Source: DATBLE01 sp046732255
Lineage (GTDB): Bacteria > Actinomycetota > Thermoleophilia > Gaiellales > Gaiellaceae
Direction: 5' to 3'
Length of the DNA: 64,000 nucleotides
Assembly: GCA_046732255.1 (NCBI GenBank)
Contig: JBKPMR010000081.1
Location: 1-64,000, forward strand
This document shows positions 1 to 8,356 of this stretch, piece after piece. The position numbers and the translations under genes were made by a program. The notes under the pieces are model-generated. The model was not told where the DNA came from. It saw only the letters and a list, made by a program, of their open reading frames with translations, and did not search any database. Numbering within the stretch: the first letter of the stretch is position 1; each line of letters begins with the position of its first letter.

Positions 1-6
1 TCGTTG

Positions 7-40
7 GTCTCGTGGGCTCGGAGATGTGTATAAGAGACAG
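7..40 (+). other. Nextera (Tn5) sequencing adapter left on contig end
   Basis: The 34 bases match the Illumina Nextera read-2 transposase adapter exactly. They end in the 19-base Tn5 mosaic end AGATGTGTATAAGAGACAG at 22-40. This is library DNA, not genome. Bases 1-6 before it are probably also artefactual. Genomic sequence begins at 41, in the middle of the dppB-like gene. Confidence 0.97.
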
Positions 41-749
41 AGCGTAGGACGATCGACTCGGGCGCACCCTTCGCACGGGCGGTCCGCACGTAGTCCTCGT
101 TCAGGGTCTCGATCACGTTCGCCCTGATCATCCGCACGTACAGGGCGGCGAAGAGGATCATGAACGTCATCCAGGGCAGAATCAGGTGGTAGGCCCATTG
201 CACCGGCCCCCCGGGCTGGCCCGGGGGCGGGTTGAAGACGTCGGCGTACCCCGTGATCGGCGTCAACCCCCACTTGTAACCGAAGAGCCAGGCGAAGATC
301 AGCCCGATCCAGATCGGGTGGGCCGAGATGCCGATCAGGACGAATGTCATCGCTCCTCGGTCTAAGAGCGACCGGGGCCGAAGCGCTGACAGGACCCCGA
401 TCGGGATCGCGATCAACATCCAGAAGATCGCGCCGCCGATCACCAGCGACGCCGTCACGGGCGCCGCGTCGGCGACGATCTGGTTCACGCTCTCGCGGTT
501 GTACCAGGAATGCCCGAGATCTCGGTGGTAGACGAGCCGCCAGACGAATCGCCCGTACTGCTGGTAGATCGGCTCGTCGAGGTGAAGGTAGTGCTTCGCC
601 TTCGCGATCGTCTCCGGCGTCGCTCCCTTGCCGGCGAACTGCCGGGCGGGGTCGGCCGGGATGATGAAGAACAGGATGTAGGCGACGATCGTGACGGCGA
701 AGAACAGCATCACCGCCCAGATGAGGCGTCTGATCAGGTAGCGGGTCAC
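41..749 (-). CDS. Oligopeptide ABC transporter permease, DppB/OppB type (3' truncated)
   Basis: Inner-membrane permease of a peptide/nickel-type importer. The GTG start at 749 follows a GGGA ribosome site and gives VTRYLIRRLIWAVMLFFAV, the usual first membrane helix of the DppB family. About 236 residues are visible. They include further membrane segments and the cytoplasmic EAA loop (EDYVRTARAKGA) that contacts the ATPase. The C-terminus is lost at the contig end, where adapter sequence begins. The binding protein gene lies just upstream on the same strand, and a DppC-type partner lies at 4744-5808. No ATPase gene of this system is in the window. Confidence 0.9.
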
Positions 750-762
750 GTCCCTACTTCAT

Positions 763-798
763 CTGGTTTTCGAAACTCACCTGATTTTCGAAACTCAC
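763..798 (-). repeat. Tandem 18-bp direct repeat before dppB-like gene
   Basis: On the minus strand GTGAGTTTCGAAAAYCAG occurs twice back to back (798-781 and 780-763), differing at one base. It is followed by ATGAAGTAG and then the GGGAC ribosome site of the permease. The whole reads as a 14-codon frame (VSFENQ twice, then MK) that stops just before the permease start. It could be a leader ORF or a simple duplication. Confidence 0.6.
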
Positions 799-822
799 TT
801 TACTCCGGTTTGCCTCTACGTG

Positions 823-856
823 TGGTGGGCGCCGGATCGAAATCCGGCGCCCACCA
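823..856 (-). terminator. Perfect 15-bp hairpin between binding protein and permease genes
   Basis: TGGTGGGCGCCGGAT (823-837) pairs perfectly with 842-856 around the four-base loop CGAA. It lies 20 bases after the stop of the binding protein gene on the minus strand. There is no U-run, so it may act as an mRNA-stabilising or partial terminator that makes binding protein exceed permease. Confidence 0.6.
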
Positions 857-876
857 GCGTTCGTTCCCTGTTCCTC

Positions 877-2535
877 CTACTTGATGTAGAAGGTGTTGAG
901 GTTCGCACCACCGTGTGCGGCCTGGAACAGGAAGCCGCCCATCCGAGCCGAGGTGAACTCGCGGATGCTGCGGTTCTCGTACGCGGCCCACGGCGCGTAG
1001 TTCTTCGTGATGCCCAGGTCGAGCGCCTGGTATGCGGCCGCCCGCTTGTCGCCGGTGAGGGCGTTCGCGGCCTTCATCTGGGCCTCGACCTTCTTGTTGC
1101 TGAAGTAGGCCAGGTTGTTGTTGTTCGACTCGTGGATGTTCTGGCCGTTCAGCAGGATGTCGATGAAGTCGTACGGGTCCGCATAGTCCGCGAACCAGCC
1201 GGCGAAGACCGCGTCGAACGGCTCACCCTTCGTGCCGGCGGCGATGTAGATCTGGAAGCCCTGGAAGAGCTTCACGTTCACGTTGCAGCCGATCTGGCTC
1301 AGGTTGTACTTGAACACCTGCGCCAGGTTCTGGCCGGTCGCCGTGTTGGCGCTGTACAGGGTGACGTCCTTGCAGCCGCCGGCCTGCGAGGCCAGCGACT
1401 TCGCCTTCGGGTAATCGGCTCCCTTGATCGGGTAGATCTTGAAGTCGTGGTACCCGGCAATGCCCGGGGGCAGGATCTGATCGTTGCGCAGGCCCGCCAG
1501 GAAGCCGCGGACCCGGACCAGTGCCGGCCGGTCGATAGCGTAGTTCGCCGCCTTCCGCAGGGTCAGGTTCTTGAACGTCGGCCGCGTCGTGTTCAGCCCG
1601 ACGTAGTCGACGTTGATCCCGTGGTTGACGTGGTACTGGCCCTTGTTGATGCCGTACTGCTGGGCAAGACCGGCGTTCGCCGTCGACGGGAGACCGGCGG
1701 CGTCGTAGTCGGCCGAGCCCTGCTTCACCTGCAGCAGGCTCTGGTCGAGGTTCGTGTTCATCGTGAACGCGAACGTGTCGATGTTGTGCGGGCGCTGACC
1801 CTTGTAGTTCGGGTTCGTCTTCGTGACCATCGTTCGGCCGACCTGGCGGCTGGCGACGTAGTACGGACCGAACGACGCGAACGTGTTGATCCCGTCCGGG
1901 TTGATCGGCGTGCCCTTCGGGATCGGGCAGAAGAAGTTCATCGCCAGCTTGGACAGGAGCGAGCCGTCCGGCTTCATCAGCCTGATCGTCAGCTTCTGGC
2001 CCTTGGCGACGACGCCGCTTGCGGTCGCAGCCTTGCCGTCGGCGACTGCCTGCGCGCCGACGATGCCGTTGTCGCCGGTGATGAACGGAACTGCAGGCGA
2101 CTGCATCTTCGGGTTGAGATCGCGGTTGATCGCCGCTGCGAAGTTGGCGGCCGTCAGCGTCTCGCCCGTGTTCGACTTGATGCCGTTCTTGACCGTGAAG
2201 ACGTAGGTCTTGCCGTCCTTCGAGACTGACGGGAATCCGACCGCCGCGTCCGGGGCGAGCTTGCTCCCGGCCGGATCCGGCTTGTCGGGGTAGTACATGA
2301 GCTTCTGGCAGACCGAATCCAGGATCTGCCACGAGAGCGTGCCGTAGGCAAGAGCGGGGTCGATGTAGTCGACGTCGGTACCCGACGCGTTGACGTTCAT
2401 CGTGCCGCCCTTCTTCTGCCCGTGGGCAGACGGCCCGTTCGACTTGCTCGACGCCGGGCCGGCAAACGCAGCCGCGACCAGCATCGCGGCTCCGAGCGCG
2501 GCCATTGCGCCGGAAAGCCAGAATTTCTTCTGCAT
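877..2535 (-). CDS. ABC transporter substrate-binding protein, family 5 (peptide/nickel)
   Basis: Extracytoplasmic solute-binding protein for an oligopeptide-type importer, 552 residues, the usual family length. It has a signal peptide (MQKKFWLSGAMAALGAAMLVAAAFAGPASS). Family-5 features follow: the early VDYIDPALAYGTLSWQIL segment, KDGKTYVFTVKNGIK near residue 110, and the late GWFADYADPYDFIDILLNG segment. There is no lipobox cysteine, so anchoring is unclear. The ATG at 2535 has a strong AAAGGAG site. The leader carries a GCCCGGC/GCCGGGC hairpin (2560-2578). The dppB-like permease follows downstream. Ligand specificity cannot be read. Confidence 0.93.
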   Translation of the reverse strand: MQKKFWLSGAMAALGAAMLVAAAFAGPASSKSNGPSAHGQKKGGTMNVNASGTDVDYIDPALAYGTLSWQILDSVCQKLMYYPDKPDPAGSKLAPDAAVGFPSVSKDGKTYVFTVKNGIKSNTGETLTAANFAAAINRDLNPKMQSPAVPFITGDNGIVGAQAVADGKAATASGVVAKGQKLTIRLMKPDGSLLSKLAMNFFCPIPKGTPINPDGINTFASFGPYYVASRQVGRTMVTKTNPNYKGQRPHNIDTFAFTMNTNLDQSLLQVKQGSADYDAAGLPSTANAGLAQQYGINKGQYHVNHGINVDYVGLNTTRPTFKNLTLRKAANYAIDRPALVRVRGFLAGLRNDQILPPGIAGYHDFKIYPIKGADYPKAKSLASQAGGCKDVTLYSANTATGQNLAQVFKYNLSQIGCNVNVKLFQGFQIYIAAGTKGEPFDAVFAGWFADYADPYDFIDILLNGQNIHESNNNNLAYFSNKKVEAQMKAANALTGDKRAAAYQALDLGITKNYAPWAAYENRSIREFTSARMGGFLFQAAHGGANLNTFYIK

Positions 2536-2622
2536 CGATCTCCTTTCGATGACGCACGGGCCCGGCCCTCCGCCGGGCGCCGTGGTGGACGCATCCTCAG
2601 ACCCGTTAGACGAGCCGCGCGG

Positions 2623-2652
2623 AGTTTAGTTGGCGTGTGACGAAAATGTGAA
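2623..2652 (-). promoter_or_regulatory. Candidate sigma-70-type promoter for the peptide-binding protein gene
   Basis: On the minus strand TTCACA (2652-2647) and TAAACT (2628-2623) are separated by 18 bases. They match the -35 and -10 consensus at five and four of six positions. The predicted transcript would have a leader of about 80 nt containing a hairpin. This AT-rich patch stands out in the divergent intergenic region. Confidence 0.4.
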
Positions 2653-2682
2653 GGCCCCTCGGCCGAGGCTACGCTTCGGGCC

Positions 2683-3519
2683 ATGAGCGGGGTAGGAAGC
2701 CTTCGTCTCGCGGGGTGTGCCGTTGTCGCACTCGCTGCGCTCGCGACCGCCGCCGCGGGGTCGCGCGCAGCAACCGCCGCCTCGCCGCCGCTCCGCGGCG
2801 TGAACTTCATCAGCGTCTGCGGCTTCAGCCACCGCGGGCCGGACGACCCGATCGTCCTGCCCCGGCAACCCGGCTTCTCCCACGACCACACCTTTGTCGG
2901 CAACGAGTCGACCAACGCGTTCTCGACGCCGGCCCAGCTGCGCGCCGCCGGCACGACCTGTCGTCGGGCCGGGGACAAGGCGGCATACTGGATGCCGACC
3001 TTCTTCGTCGGCGGTCAGGCGGTGACGCCGACCACGTCGATCGCCTACTACCGCCGGCTGGTGCGCACGCCGCTCAAGCCGTTCCCGGCCGGGATCCAGA
3101 TCGTCGCCGGCAACTCGCACGCGACCTCGCCGCAGAGCCTGGCGGTGACGTACTGGGACTGCGGCGACCTGGTCAACGTCTCGCCGACGGCGACGGCCCC
3201 CGACTGCGTCGACGGCCAGCTCAGCTTGCACGTCAACTTCCCGGACTGCTGGGACGGGAAGACGCTGGTATACGCGAATCAGAAGAACACGGCCTACTCG
3301 GTGAACGGCCGCTGCCCGAAGGGCTACCCGGTCGCGATGCCGGCGCTCCAGCTCGTCTTCCGCTATCCGGCGAAGCTCCCTGCCGGGACGGTCGAGCTGG
3401 CTTCGGGCGGCCAGTACTCCGGCCATGCCGACTTCATCAACACCTGGGACCAGAAGGCGCTCACGACCCTCGTCGCCGGGTGCCTGAACAAGTTCCGCCA
3501 CTGCGGGACAGCCAGCTAG
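2683..3519 (+). CDS. Secreted DUF1996 domain protein
   Basis: Exported protein of 278 residues with an N-terminal signal peptide (hydrophobic run at about residues 8-28, Ala-rich cleavage region). The mature part is one DUF1996 domain. It shows the family motifs SHDHTFVGN (around residue 68), FPDCWDGK (around 186) and SGHADFINTWD (around 245). The biochemical role of DUF1996 is not established; fungal and actinobacterial members are extracellular. Divergent from the peptide-binding protein gene and convergent with the genes at 3639-4738. The ATG at 2683 places the signal peptide correctly. Confidence 0.88.
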   Translation: MSGVGSLRLAGCAVVALAALATAAAGSRAATAASPPLRGVNFISVCGFSHRGPDDPIVLPRQPGFSHDHTFVGNESTNAFSTPAQLRAAGTTCRRAGDKAAYWMPTFFVGGQAVTPTTSIAYYRRLVRTPLKPFPAGIQIVAGNSHATSPQSLAVTYWDCGDLVNVSPTATAPDCVDGQLSLHVNFPDCWDGKTLVYANQKNTAYSVNGRCPKGYPVAMPALQLVFRYPAKLPAGTVELASGGQYSGHADFINTWDQKALTTLVAGCLNKFRHCGTAS

Positions 3520-3640
3520 AGCATCGGTGCCAGGCACCCGCCGTTCCGGTGCTGAGGTGCCTGGCTCCGATTCCGTTGTGAGCATCGGTGCCAGGCACCC
3601 GCCGTTCCGGTGCTGAGGTGCCTGGTTCCGATTCCGTTTC
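3520..3640 (+). repeat. Two tandem 61-bp copies of dispersed palindromic repeat (family A)
   Basis: The units at 3520-3580 and 3581-3640 are nearly identical. Each holds the 13-bp odd palindrome GGTGCC-A-GGCACC (3526-3538 and 3587-3599) and a second half-match, GGTGCCTGGYTCC. The same family recurs in opposite orientation at 24591-24786. It fills the gap between two convergent genes and ends on the stop codon of the gene at 3639. Confidence 0.9.
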
Positions 3641-4019
3641 AGCCGCAGAGCTGATCCCGGAGCGAACGGGACTCGGCGACCACTCGCCGCGCGGTGGGCA
3701 GGATCGTGGCGGTCGCGCTCATCGATCCGGACCGGAGCGGATCGCCGCTGAACGCCTCGAGCGCCCGCTCCGCCTTCGCCTTCGCGCCGCGGAAGCGCGC
3801 CGCCAGTGGATCTGACGCGTCCAGCGCGTCGAGCGCCGCGCGGTCGGCCGCGATCGCACGGCGCAAGGTCCGGCTCGCTTCCGACGCCGTGGTTACTGGC
3901 GGGAGATCCAGTGCCGAGCAGGCACTCGCGCGTCCGTGGCTGCCGCCGCCGCAGCCGGCGAGCACGATCGCCGCTACGAGTGCGGCTACGCCGGCCTGAT
4001 GGTGACCGCGCCGTTCCAG
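3639..4019 (-). CDS. Small lipoprotein of unknown function
   Basis: The frame encodes a lipoprotein signal (hydrophobic AALVAAIVLAGC with lipobox L-A-G-C), then about 100 mostly helical, Ala/Arg-rich residues. There is no recognisable domain. No ATG, GTG or TTG lies near the signal peptide. A CTG at 4019 gives L-E-R-R-G-H-H, a well-charged n-region placing the lipid Cys at residue 23, and is my choice. A start further upstream at 4235 would add about 70 implausible residues. The 5' end overlaps the exported-protein gene upstream by about 34 nt, which suggests translational coupling. Confidence 0.55.
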   Translation of the reverse strand: MERRGHHQAGVAALVAAIVLAGCGGGSHGRASACSALDLPPVTTASEASRTLRRAIAADRAALDALDASDPLAARFRGAKAKAERALEAFSGDPLRSGSMSATATILPTARRVVAESRSLRDQLCG

Positions 4020-4738
4020 ATCAGGGTGTCGTCGCAGTCGTAGAGGTACTCGACGCCGTCGTAGAGATGCGGGAAGTGCGAGCAGTTGCGGGTCGCCTTG
4101 TACTCGATCCCGGGCACCGGATGGCGCGTGCCGACCGGGACGGTCACGGCGCGGCCGGAGGCCAGCCGGGAGAGCAGCGCCTTGTCGAGCGAGACGGCGG
4201 CGACAAGCTGGTCGTTCCTGATGTCGAGCTCGCACGGGTGTCCGGGGCTGCGGTACTTCGGCCCCTCGAGGTCGACGCGCAGGCCACCCGCGGTCCGCGT
4301 GGTCGCAAGTGCCCCGTTCGTGTGCAGGTCAAGGGCGCTGTCGCACACCGACGAGCCGGCCCAGCCGGGTTCTTCCTCGGCCGAGTCGCAGTTGTCCTGG
4401 ACGGTCTTCCCGTCGACGAAGCCGGCGATCGCGTCCTTGAGGCGGGCAGGCGCGCGCAGGACGTACCCCTTGGCGCCCGGAGCGAGGGTCGCCGACCACT
4501 CGATGCGCCACCGGAGCGAGAGCGTCTCGTCGGCGACCCTGCGCGCGTAGCACTGCCGCGTCGCCTCGTGCAGATAGTGCGTGCGGTCGAGGTACCGTCC
4601 GCCGCCCTTGCCGGTGAAGACGATCGTGACCGGACGCGCCTTTCTAGCGGCTGCCCCGGCGTTCGCACCGGCGGCCGCCCACGCGCAGAGCGCGGCGACC
4701 GCCGCGAGAAGCAGGACGGCACGCCTTCGCCTGAACAC
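3986..4738 (-). CDS. Exported protein of unknown function
   Basis: 250 residues from a GTG at 4738, five bases after the stop of the dppC-like gene. The start gives VFRRRRAVLLLAAVAALCAWAAA, a textbook signal peptide with an arginine n-region. The mature part is beta-rich with several cysteines (CYARR, NCDSAEEE, SVCDSA, PCELD, NCSHF, YDCDDT) that may form disulfides. I recognise no family. It sits between the dppC-like permease and a small lipoprotein with coupling-type spacing, so all three are probably one transcript. Confidence 0.7.
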   Translation of the reverse strand: MFRRRRAVLLLAAVAALCAWAAAGANAGAAARKARPVTIVFTGKGGGRYLDRTHYLHEATRQCYARRVADETLSLRWRIEWSATLAPGAKGYVLRAPARLKDAIAGFVDGKTVQDNCDSAEEEPGWAGSSVCDSALDLHTNGALATTRTAGGLRVDLEGPKYRSPGHPCELDIRNDQLVAAVSLDKALLSRLASGRAVTVPVGTRHPVPGIEYKATRNCSHFPHLYDGVEYLYDCDDTLIWNGAVTIRPA

Positions 4739-4743
4739 GTGCC

Positions 4744-5808
4744 CTACGCGGTCGACCGCGGGTCGAAGGCGTCGCGCAGGCCGTCGCCGAGCAGGTTGAA
4801 CGCGAGGGTGGCGAGCAGCACGGCAATGCCCGGCCAGACCATCAGCCAGGGCTGCGTCAGGTAGTAGTCGGGCGCCGTGGCAAGGAGGTTGCCCCAGCTC
4901 GGCGTGGGGGCCTTGATCCCGAGGCCGAGGAACGACAGACCGGCCTCGAGCAGGATGTTCGTCGCGACGACCAGCGTCGAATAGACGATGATCGGCGCGA
5001 CCAGGTGCGGCAGGACGTGCGAGCGGATGATCTTCCAGTCGTTCTGGCCGATCATCCGGGCGGCCTCGACGAATTCCTTCTCGCGTAACGACAGCACCTG
5101 CGCACGCACGATTCTGGCTGGGTAGAACCATCCGAACATGCCGATCACGAAGATCAGCGTGATCGTGCCCTTGCCCAGGAAGCCGAGCGTGACGCTGTCG
5201 AGCCGGTCGCCGATCGTGCTCGACAGCGCGATCACGAACAGCAGCACCGGGAACGCCATCACGATCTCGGTCAGTCGGCTGATCACCGTGTCCGTCCAGC
5301 CGCTGTAGAAGCCTGCCATCGCCCCGAGCAGGACGCCGATCGTCATCGACAGAATCGTGGCGCCGACGGCGACCTCGAGCGACGTCTGCGTGCCGTAGAG
5401 CAGGCGCAGGAACTCGTCGCGGCCGAGCTGCCCGTCACCGCCCAGGATGAACAGCGTGTTTCCGAAGTTGCCCGTCGCGCCGACATACGGCGCTTCTGAC
5501 ACTTGCGTCCACGGCCCTACGGGCAGCACCGTGTTCGGGTCGAGCCCTCCGGAGAACTGGTCGTTCGGCCCGTGCCCGAGGAAGTGCGCCGCAATCGGCG
5601 CACCGAGGAACCCCGCGAAGATGAGGAAGACGATGAAGATGCCCCCGCCGATCGCGAACTTGTCGCGCTTGAACCGGAGGAAGACGCCTTCCCAGTAGCC
5701 GCGTGCGCGAACTGTGGTCTCGCCGAGCTCGCCGTGAGTCTCCGCCGCGACGGTCGACGCAAGGCCTGCGCCAGACGAGACGAGCTCTGGACGTTCGGTA
5801 GTGGCCAC
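4744..5808 (-). CDS. Oligopeptide ABC transporter permease, DppC/OppC type
   Basis: Second permease subunit of a peptide importer, 354 residues. It has a soluble N-terminal stretch and a first membrane helix near residue 55 (FAIGGGIFIVFLIFAGFLG). The core follows, with the EAA loop (KEFVEAARMIGQNDWKIIRSH) and LEAGLSFLGLGIKAPTPSWG, both diagnostic of DppC. It starts at GTG 5808 without a clear ribosome site. Its DppB-type partner and binding protein lie about 2 kb downstream with unrelated genes between, an unusual split. Upstream is the end of the ATP synthase operon. Confidence 0.92.
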   Translation of the reverse strand: MATTERPELVSSGAGLASTVAAETHGELGETTVRARGYWEGVFLRFKRDKFAIGGGIFIVFLIFAGFLGAPIAAHFLGHGPNDQFSGGLDPNTVLPVGPWTQVSEAPYVGATGNFGNTLFILGGDGQLGRDEFLRLLYGTQTSLEVAVGATILSMTIGVLLGAMAGFYSGWTDTVISRLTEIVMAFPVLLFVIALSSTIGDRLDSVTLGFLGKGTITLIFVIGMFGWFYPARIVRAQVLSLREKEFVEAARMIGQNDWKIIRSHVLPHLVAPIIVYSTLVVATNILLEAGLSFLGLGIKAPTPSWGNLLATAPDYYLTQPWLMVWPGIAVLLATLAFNLLGDGLRDAFDPRSTA

Positions 5809-5824
5809 GGGTTTGGGAAGAGCA

Positions 5825-5848
5825 TAACGGGCCGGGACGGCCGCGTTA
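5825..5848 (-). terminator. Hairpin between atpG and the dppC-like gene
   Basis: On the minus strand TAACG and GGCC pair with GGCC and CGTTA around a short loop (5848-5825). This follows a T-rich stretch (CTTTTTCTC, about 5872-5880) just after the atpG stop. The two together may mark the end of the ATP synthase transcript. Confidence 0.4.
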
Positions 5849-5889
5849 TCAGTCCTGAGACTTCCCTGTTGAGAAAAAGTTAGGCCGCG

Positions 5890-6783
5890 CTACGCCGTCA
5901 ACGCGTCTGCACCGGCCACGACTTCGAGAATCTCCTGGGTGATCTCGGCCTGGCGGGCTCGGTTCATCGCCAGCGTCAGGCTGTCGATCAGCTCACCGGC
6001 GTTCTTCGACGCGTTGCGCATCGCGGTCATCCGGGCGCCCTGTTCGGACGCCGCCGACTCGAGCAGCGCGCGGTAGAGCTCCGTCTCGACGTACACCGGC
6101 AGCAGCCGCTCGAGGATCTGCTCGGGCTCTGGCTCGTAGATGAAGTCGCCGAGCAGCGCCGCCCGGTGCTGGTCGTCCTCGCCCGCTTCGAGCACCTGCT
6201 CCGGAATCGGGAGCAGGTCCTGCTCGACCACCTGCTGTACCAGCGGGGAGACGAAGTGGTTGTAGACGACGACCACCCGATCGACCTCCTCGCCGACGTA
6301 CAGCTCGGCGACCTTGTGGGCGAGCGCCTGCGCGTCGGCGTAGGACGGCCGGTCGCTGAAGCCTGTCCAGGCCTGGAGCACCTCGTACCGGCGGAAGCGC
6401 AGGGTCGAGGCCCCCTTCCGGCCGGAGACGAGCCAGCGCACGCGCTTGCCCTCTGCGCGGAGGCTGCGATCGAGCGCGAAGGCATGGCGAAGGACCTGGG
6501 CGTTGAACGCGCCGGCGAGGCCGCGGTCGCCGGTGAGCGGCAGGATCCCAACCGCCCGTTCCTCCTCGCGCCGCTGGAGCAGCGGCAGCCCGCGCACGGA
6601 CGAGCTTGCGCGGGCGGTGCCGACCATCAGCTCCATCATCCGGTCGGCGTACGGCCGCATAGCCTCGATCCGCGCCTGCGCGCGCCGGAGCCTCGCCGAC
6701 GCCACCAGCTCCATGGCCTTCGTGATCTTCCGCGTGTTGCGGATGGACTTGATCCGTCGCTTCAGGTCTTGAACAGACGCCAT
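5890..6783 (-). CDS. atpG: ATP synthase F1 gamma subunit
   Basis: Central rotor shaft of F1, 297 residues, normal length. It begins with ASVQDLKRRIKSIRNTRKITKAMELVAS, the conserved N-terminal coiled-coil helix. It ends with SLTLAMNRARQAEITQEILEVVAGADAL, the C-terminal helix that turns inside the alpha/beta hexamer. It lies 22 bases after atpA on the same transcript. In nearly all bacteria atpD and atpC follow directly. Here the next gene is a peptide permease, so beta and epsilon must be encoded elsewhere. Confidence 0.97.
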   Translation of the reverse strand: MASVQDLKRRIKSIRNTRKITKAMELVASARLRRAQARIEAMRPYADRMMELMVGTARASSSVRGLPLLQRREEERAVGILPLTGDRGLAGAFNAQVLRHAFALDRSLRAEGKRVRWLVSGRKGASTLRFRRYEVLQAWTGFSDRPSYADAQALAHKVAELYVGEEVDRVVVVYNHFVSPLVQQVVEQDLLPIPEQVLEAGEDDQHRAALLGDFIYEPEPEQILERLLPVYVETELYRALLESAASEQGARMTAMRNASKNAGELIDSLTLAMNRARQAEITQEILEVVAGADALTA

Positions 6784-6805
6784 AGCTCTCCAGCGCTCGT
6801 TTCCC

Positions 6806-8335
6806 TCAGGAAACGAGCGACGCCTCTTCCTGGACGTTGAACATCCCGGCGAAGCGCTTCAGCTCGGCGTTCAGCTTCTCCTCCAGCTCGTCCGAGAGCT
6901 CCTTCTGCTCGCGGATCGCGTCGAGGATCGACTTCTCCGTCCGCATGTGCTCGCGGAGCTCGTCCTGGAAGCGTGGGACTTGCGGCGTCGGCACCTCGTC
7001 GAGGTAGCCGTGGATGCCGGCGAAGATCGCGACCACCTGCTCCTCGACCGGCCACGGGCTGTACTGCGGCTGGTTGAGCGTCGCCACCATCCGCTCGCCG
7101 CGGGCGAGCGTGCGCTGCGTCGCCTGGTCGAGCTCGGAGCCGAACTGGGCGAACGCCTCCAGCTCCCGGTACTGCGCAAGGTCGAGCTTCAGGCGTCCGG
7201 CGACCTGGCGCATCGCCTTCACCTGCGCGTTGCCGCCCACGCGTGAGACGGAGATGCCGACGTTGATCGCCGGGCGGACGCCGGAGTAGAACAGGTCGCT
7301 CTCGAGGAAGATCTGGCCGTCCGTGATCGAGATCACGTTCGTCGGGATGTACGCGGAGACGTCGCCCGCCTGGGTCTCGATCACCGGCAGAGCAGTCAGC
7401 GAGCCGCCGCCGAGCTCGTCGTTCAACTTGCACGCGCGCTCGAGCAGGCGGGAGTGCAGGTAGAAGACGTCGCCCGGGTACGCCTCGCGGCCCGGCGGCC
7501 GGCGCAGGAGCAGCGACATCTGGCGGTACGCGTCGGCGTGCTTGGAGAGGTCGTCGTAGATACAGAGCGCATGCTTGCCCTCGAACATGAAGTACTCGCC
7601 CATCGCGCAGCCTGCGTACGGAGCCATCCACTTGATCGGCGCGGCCTCGGACGCGGCGGCGGTGACGATGATCGTGTAGTCCATCGCGCCCTCTTCCTTC
7701 AGGCGCTCGTACACCTGTGCGACCGTCGAGGCCTTCTGCCCGATCGCGACGTAGATGCAGATCACGTCCTGGCCGCGCTGGTTGAGGATCGTGTCGACGC
7801 AGATCGCCGTCTTGCCGGTCGTCCGGTCGCCGATGATCAGCTCGCGCTGACCGCGGCCGATCGGGATCATCGAGTCGATCGCCTTCAGGCCGGTCTGGAG
7901 CGGCTCCTTCACCGGCTGCCGCTGGACGACGCCGGGCGCCTTGAACTCGAGCGGGCGGCGCTGCTTGGCCGCGAGCGGTGCGCCGCCGTCCACCGGGTTG
8001 CCGAGCGGGTCGACGATGCGGCCGACCAGCTCGTCACCGACCGGGACACTGGCGACCCGGCCGGTCCGACGAACGGGCTCGCCCTCCTTGACCTTGTCCC
8101 ACTCGCCGAGCAGAGCGGCGCCGACGTTGTCCTCCTCGAGGTTGAGGGCGACGCCGGTGACGCCGTGCTCCAGCTCGAGCATCTCGAGCGCGACCGCGCT
8201 GTCGAGGCCGTAGATGCGGGCGATCCCGTCGCCGACCTGGAGGACCTGCCCGACCTCGGCGAGGTCGGTTTCGACGTCGAAGTCCTTGATCCGCTCCTTG
8301 AGCAGGGCGGTGATCTCTTCCGGGCGCAGCTTCAC
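6806..8335 (-). CDS. atpA: ATP synthase F1 alpha subunit
   Basis: Non-catalytic nucleotide-binding subunit of F1, 509 residues. It shows an N-terminal beta-barrel, the Walker A site GDRTTGKTA (around residue 170), Walker B (ALCIYDDLSKH), and PAINVGISVSRVGGNAQ with the conserved arginine that completes the neighbouring beta catalytic site. Start at ATG 8335, 21 bases after atpH. Part of the atpBEFHAG run; its catalytic partner AtpD is not in this window. Confidence 0.98.
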   Translation of the reverse strand: MKLRPEEITALLKERIKDFDVETDLAEVGQVLQVGDGIARIYGLDSAVALEMLELEHGVTGVALNLEEDNVGAALLGEWDKVKEGEPVRRTGRVASVPVGDELVGRIVDPLGNPVDGGAPLAAKQRRPLEFKAPGVVQRQPVKEPLQTGLKAIDSMIPIGRGQRELIIGDRTTGKTAICVDTILNQRGQDVICIYVAIGQKASTVAQVYERLKEEGAMDYTIIVTAAASEAAPIKWMAPYAGCAMGEYFMFEGKHALCIYDDLSKHADAYRQMSLLLRRPPGREAYPGDVFYLHSRLLERACKLNDELGGGSLTALPVIETQAGDVSAYIPTNVISITDGQIFLESDLFYSGVRPAINVGISVSRVGGNAQVKAMRQVAGRLKLDLAQYRELEAFAQFGSELDQATQRTLARGERMVATLNQPQYSPWPVEEQVVAIFAGIHGYLDEVPTPQVPRFQDELREHMRTEKSILDAIREQKELSDELEEKLNAELKRFAGMFNVQEEASLVS

Positions 8336-8356
8336 TCGGACACTCCCTTTCTCTGT

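Noticed and set aside
820..2229. Long open frame on the plus strand opposite the peptide-binding protein gene
   Set aside because: It encodes Arg/Val-rich, low-complexity sequence typical of antisense frames in GC-rich DNA; the minus-strand frame has a full family-5 binding protein with signal peptide and ribosome site.
2560..2578. Riboswitch in the leader of the peptide-binding protein gene
   Set aside because: Only one short hairpin is visible; no known riboswitch core could be recognised.
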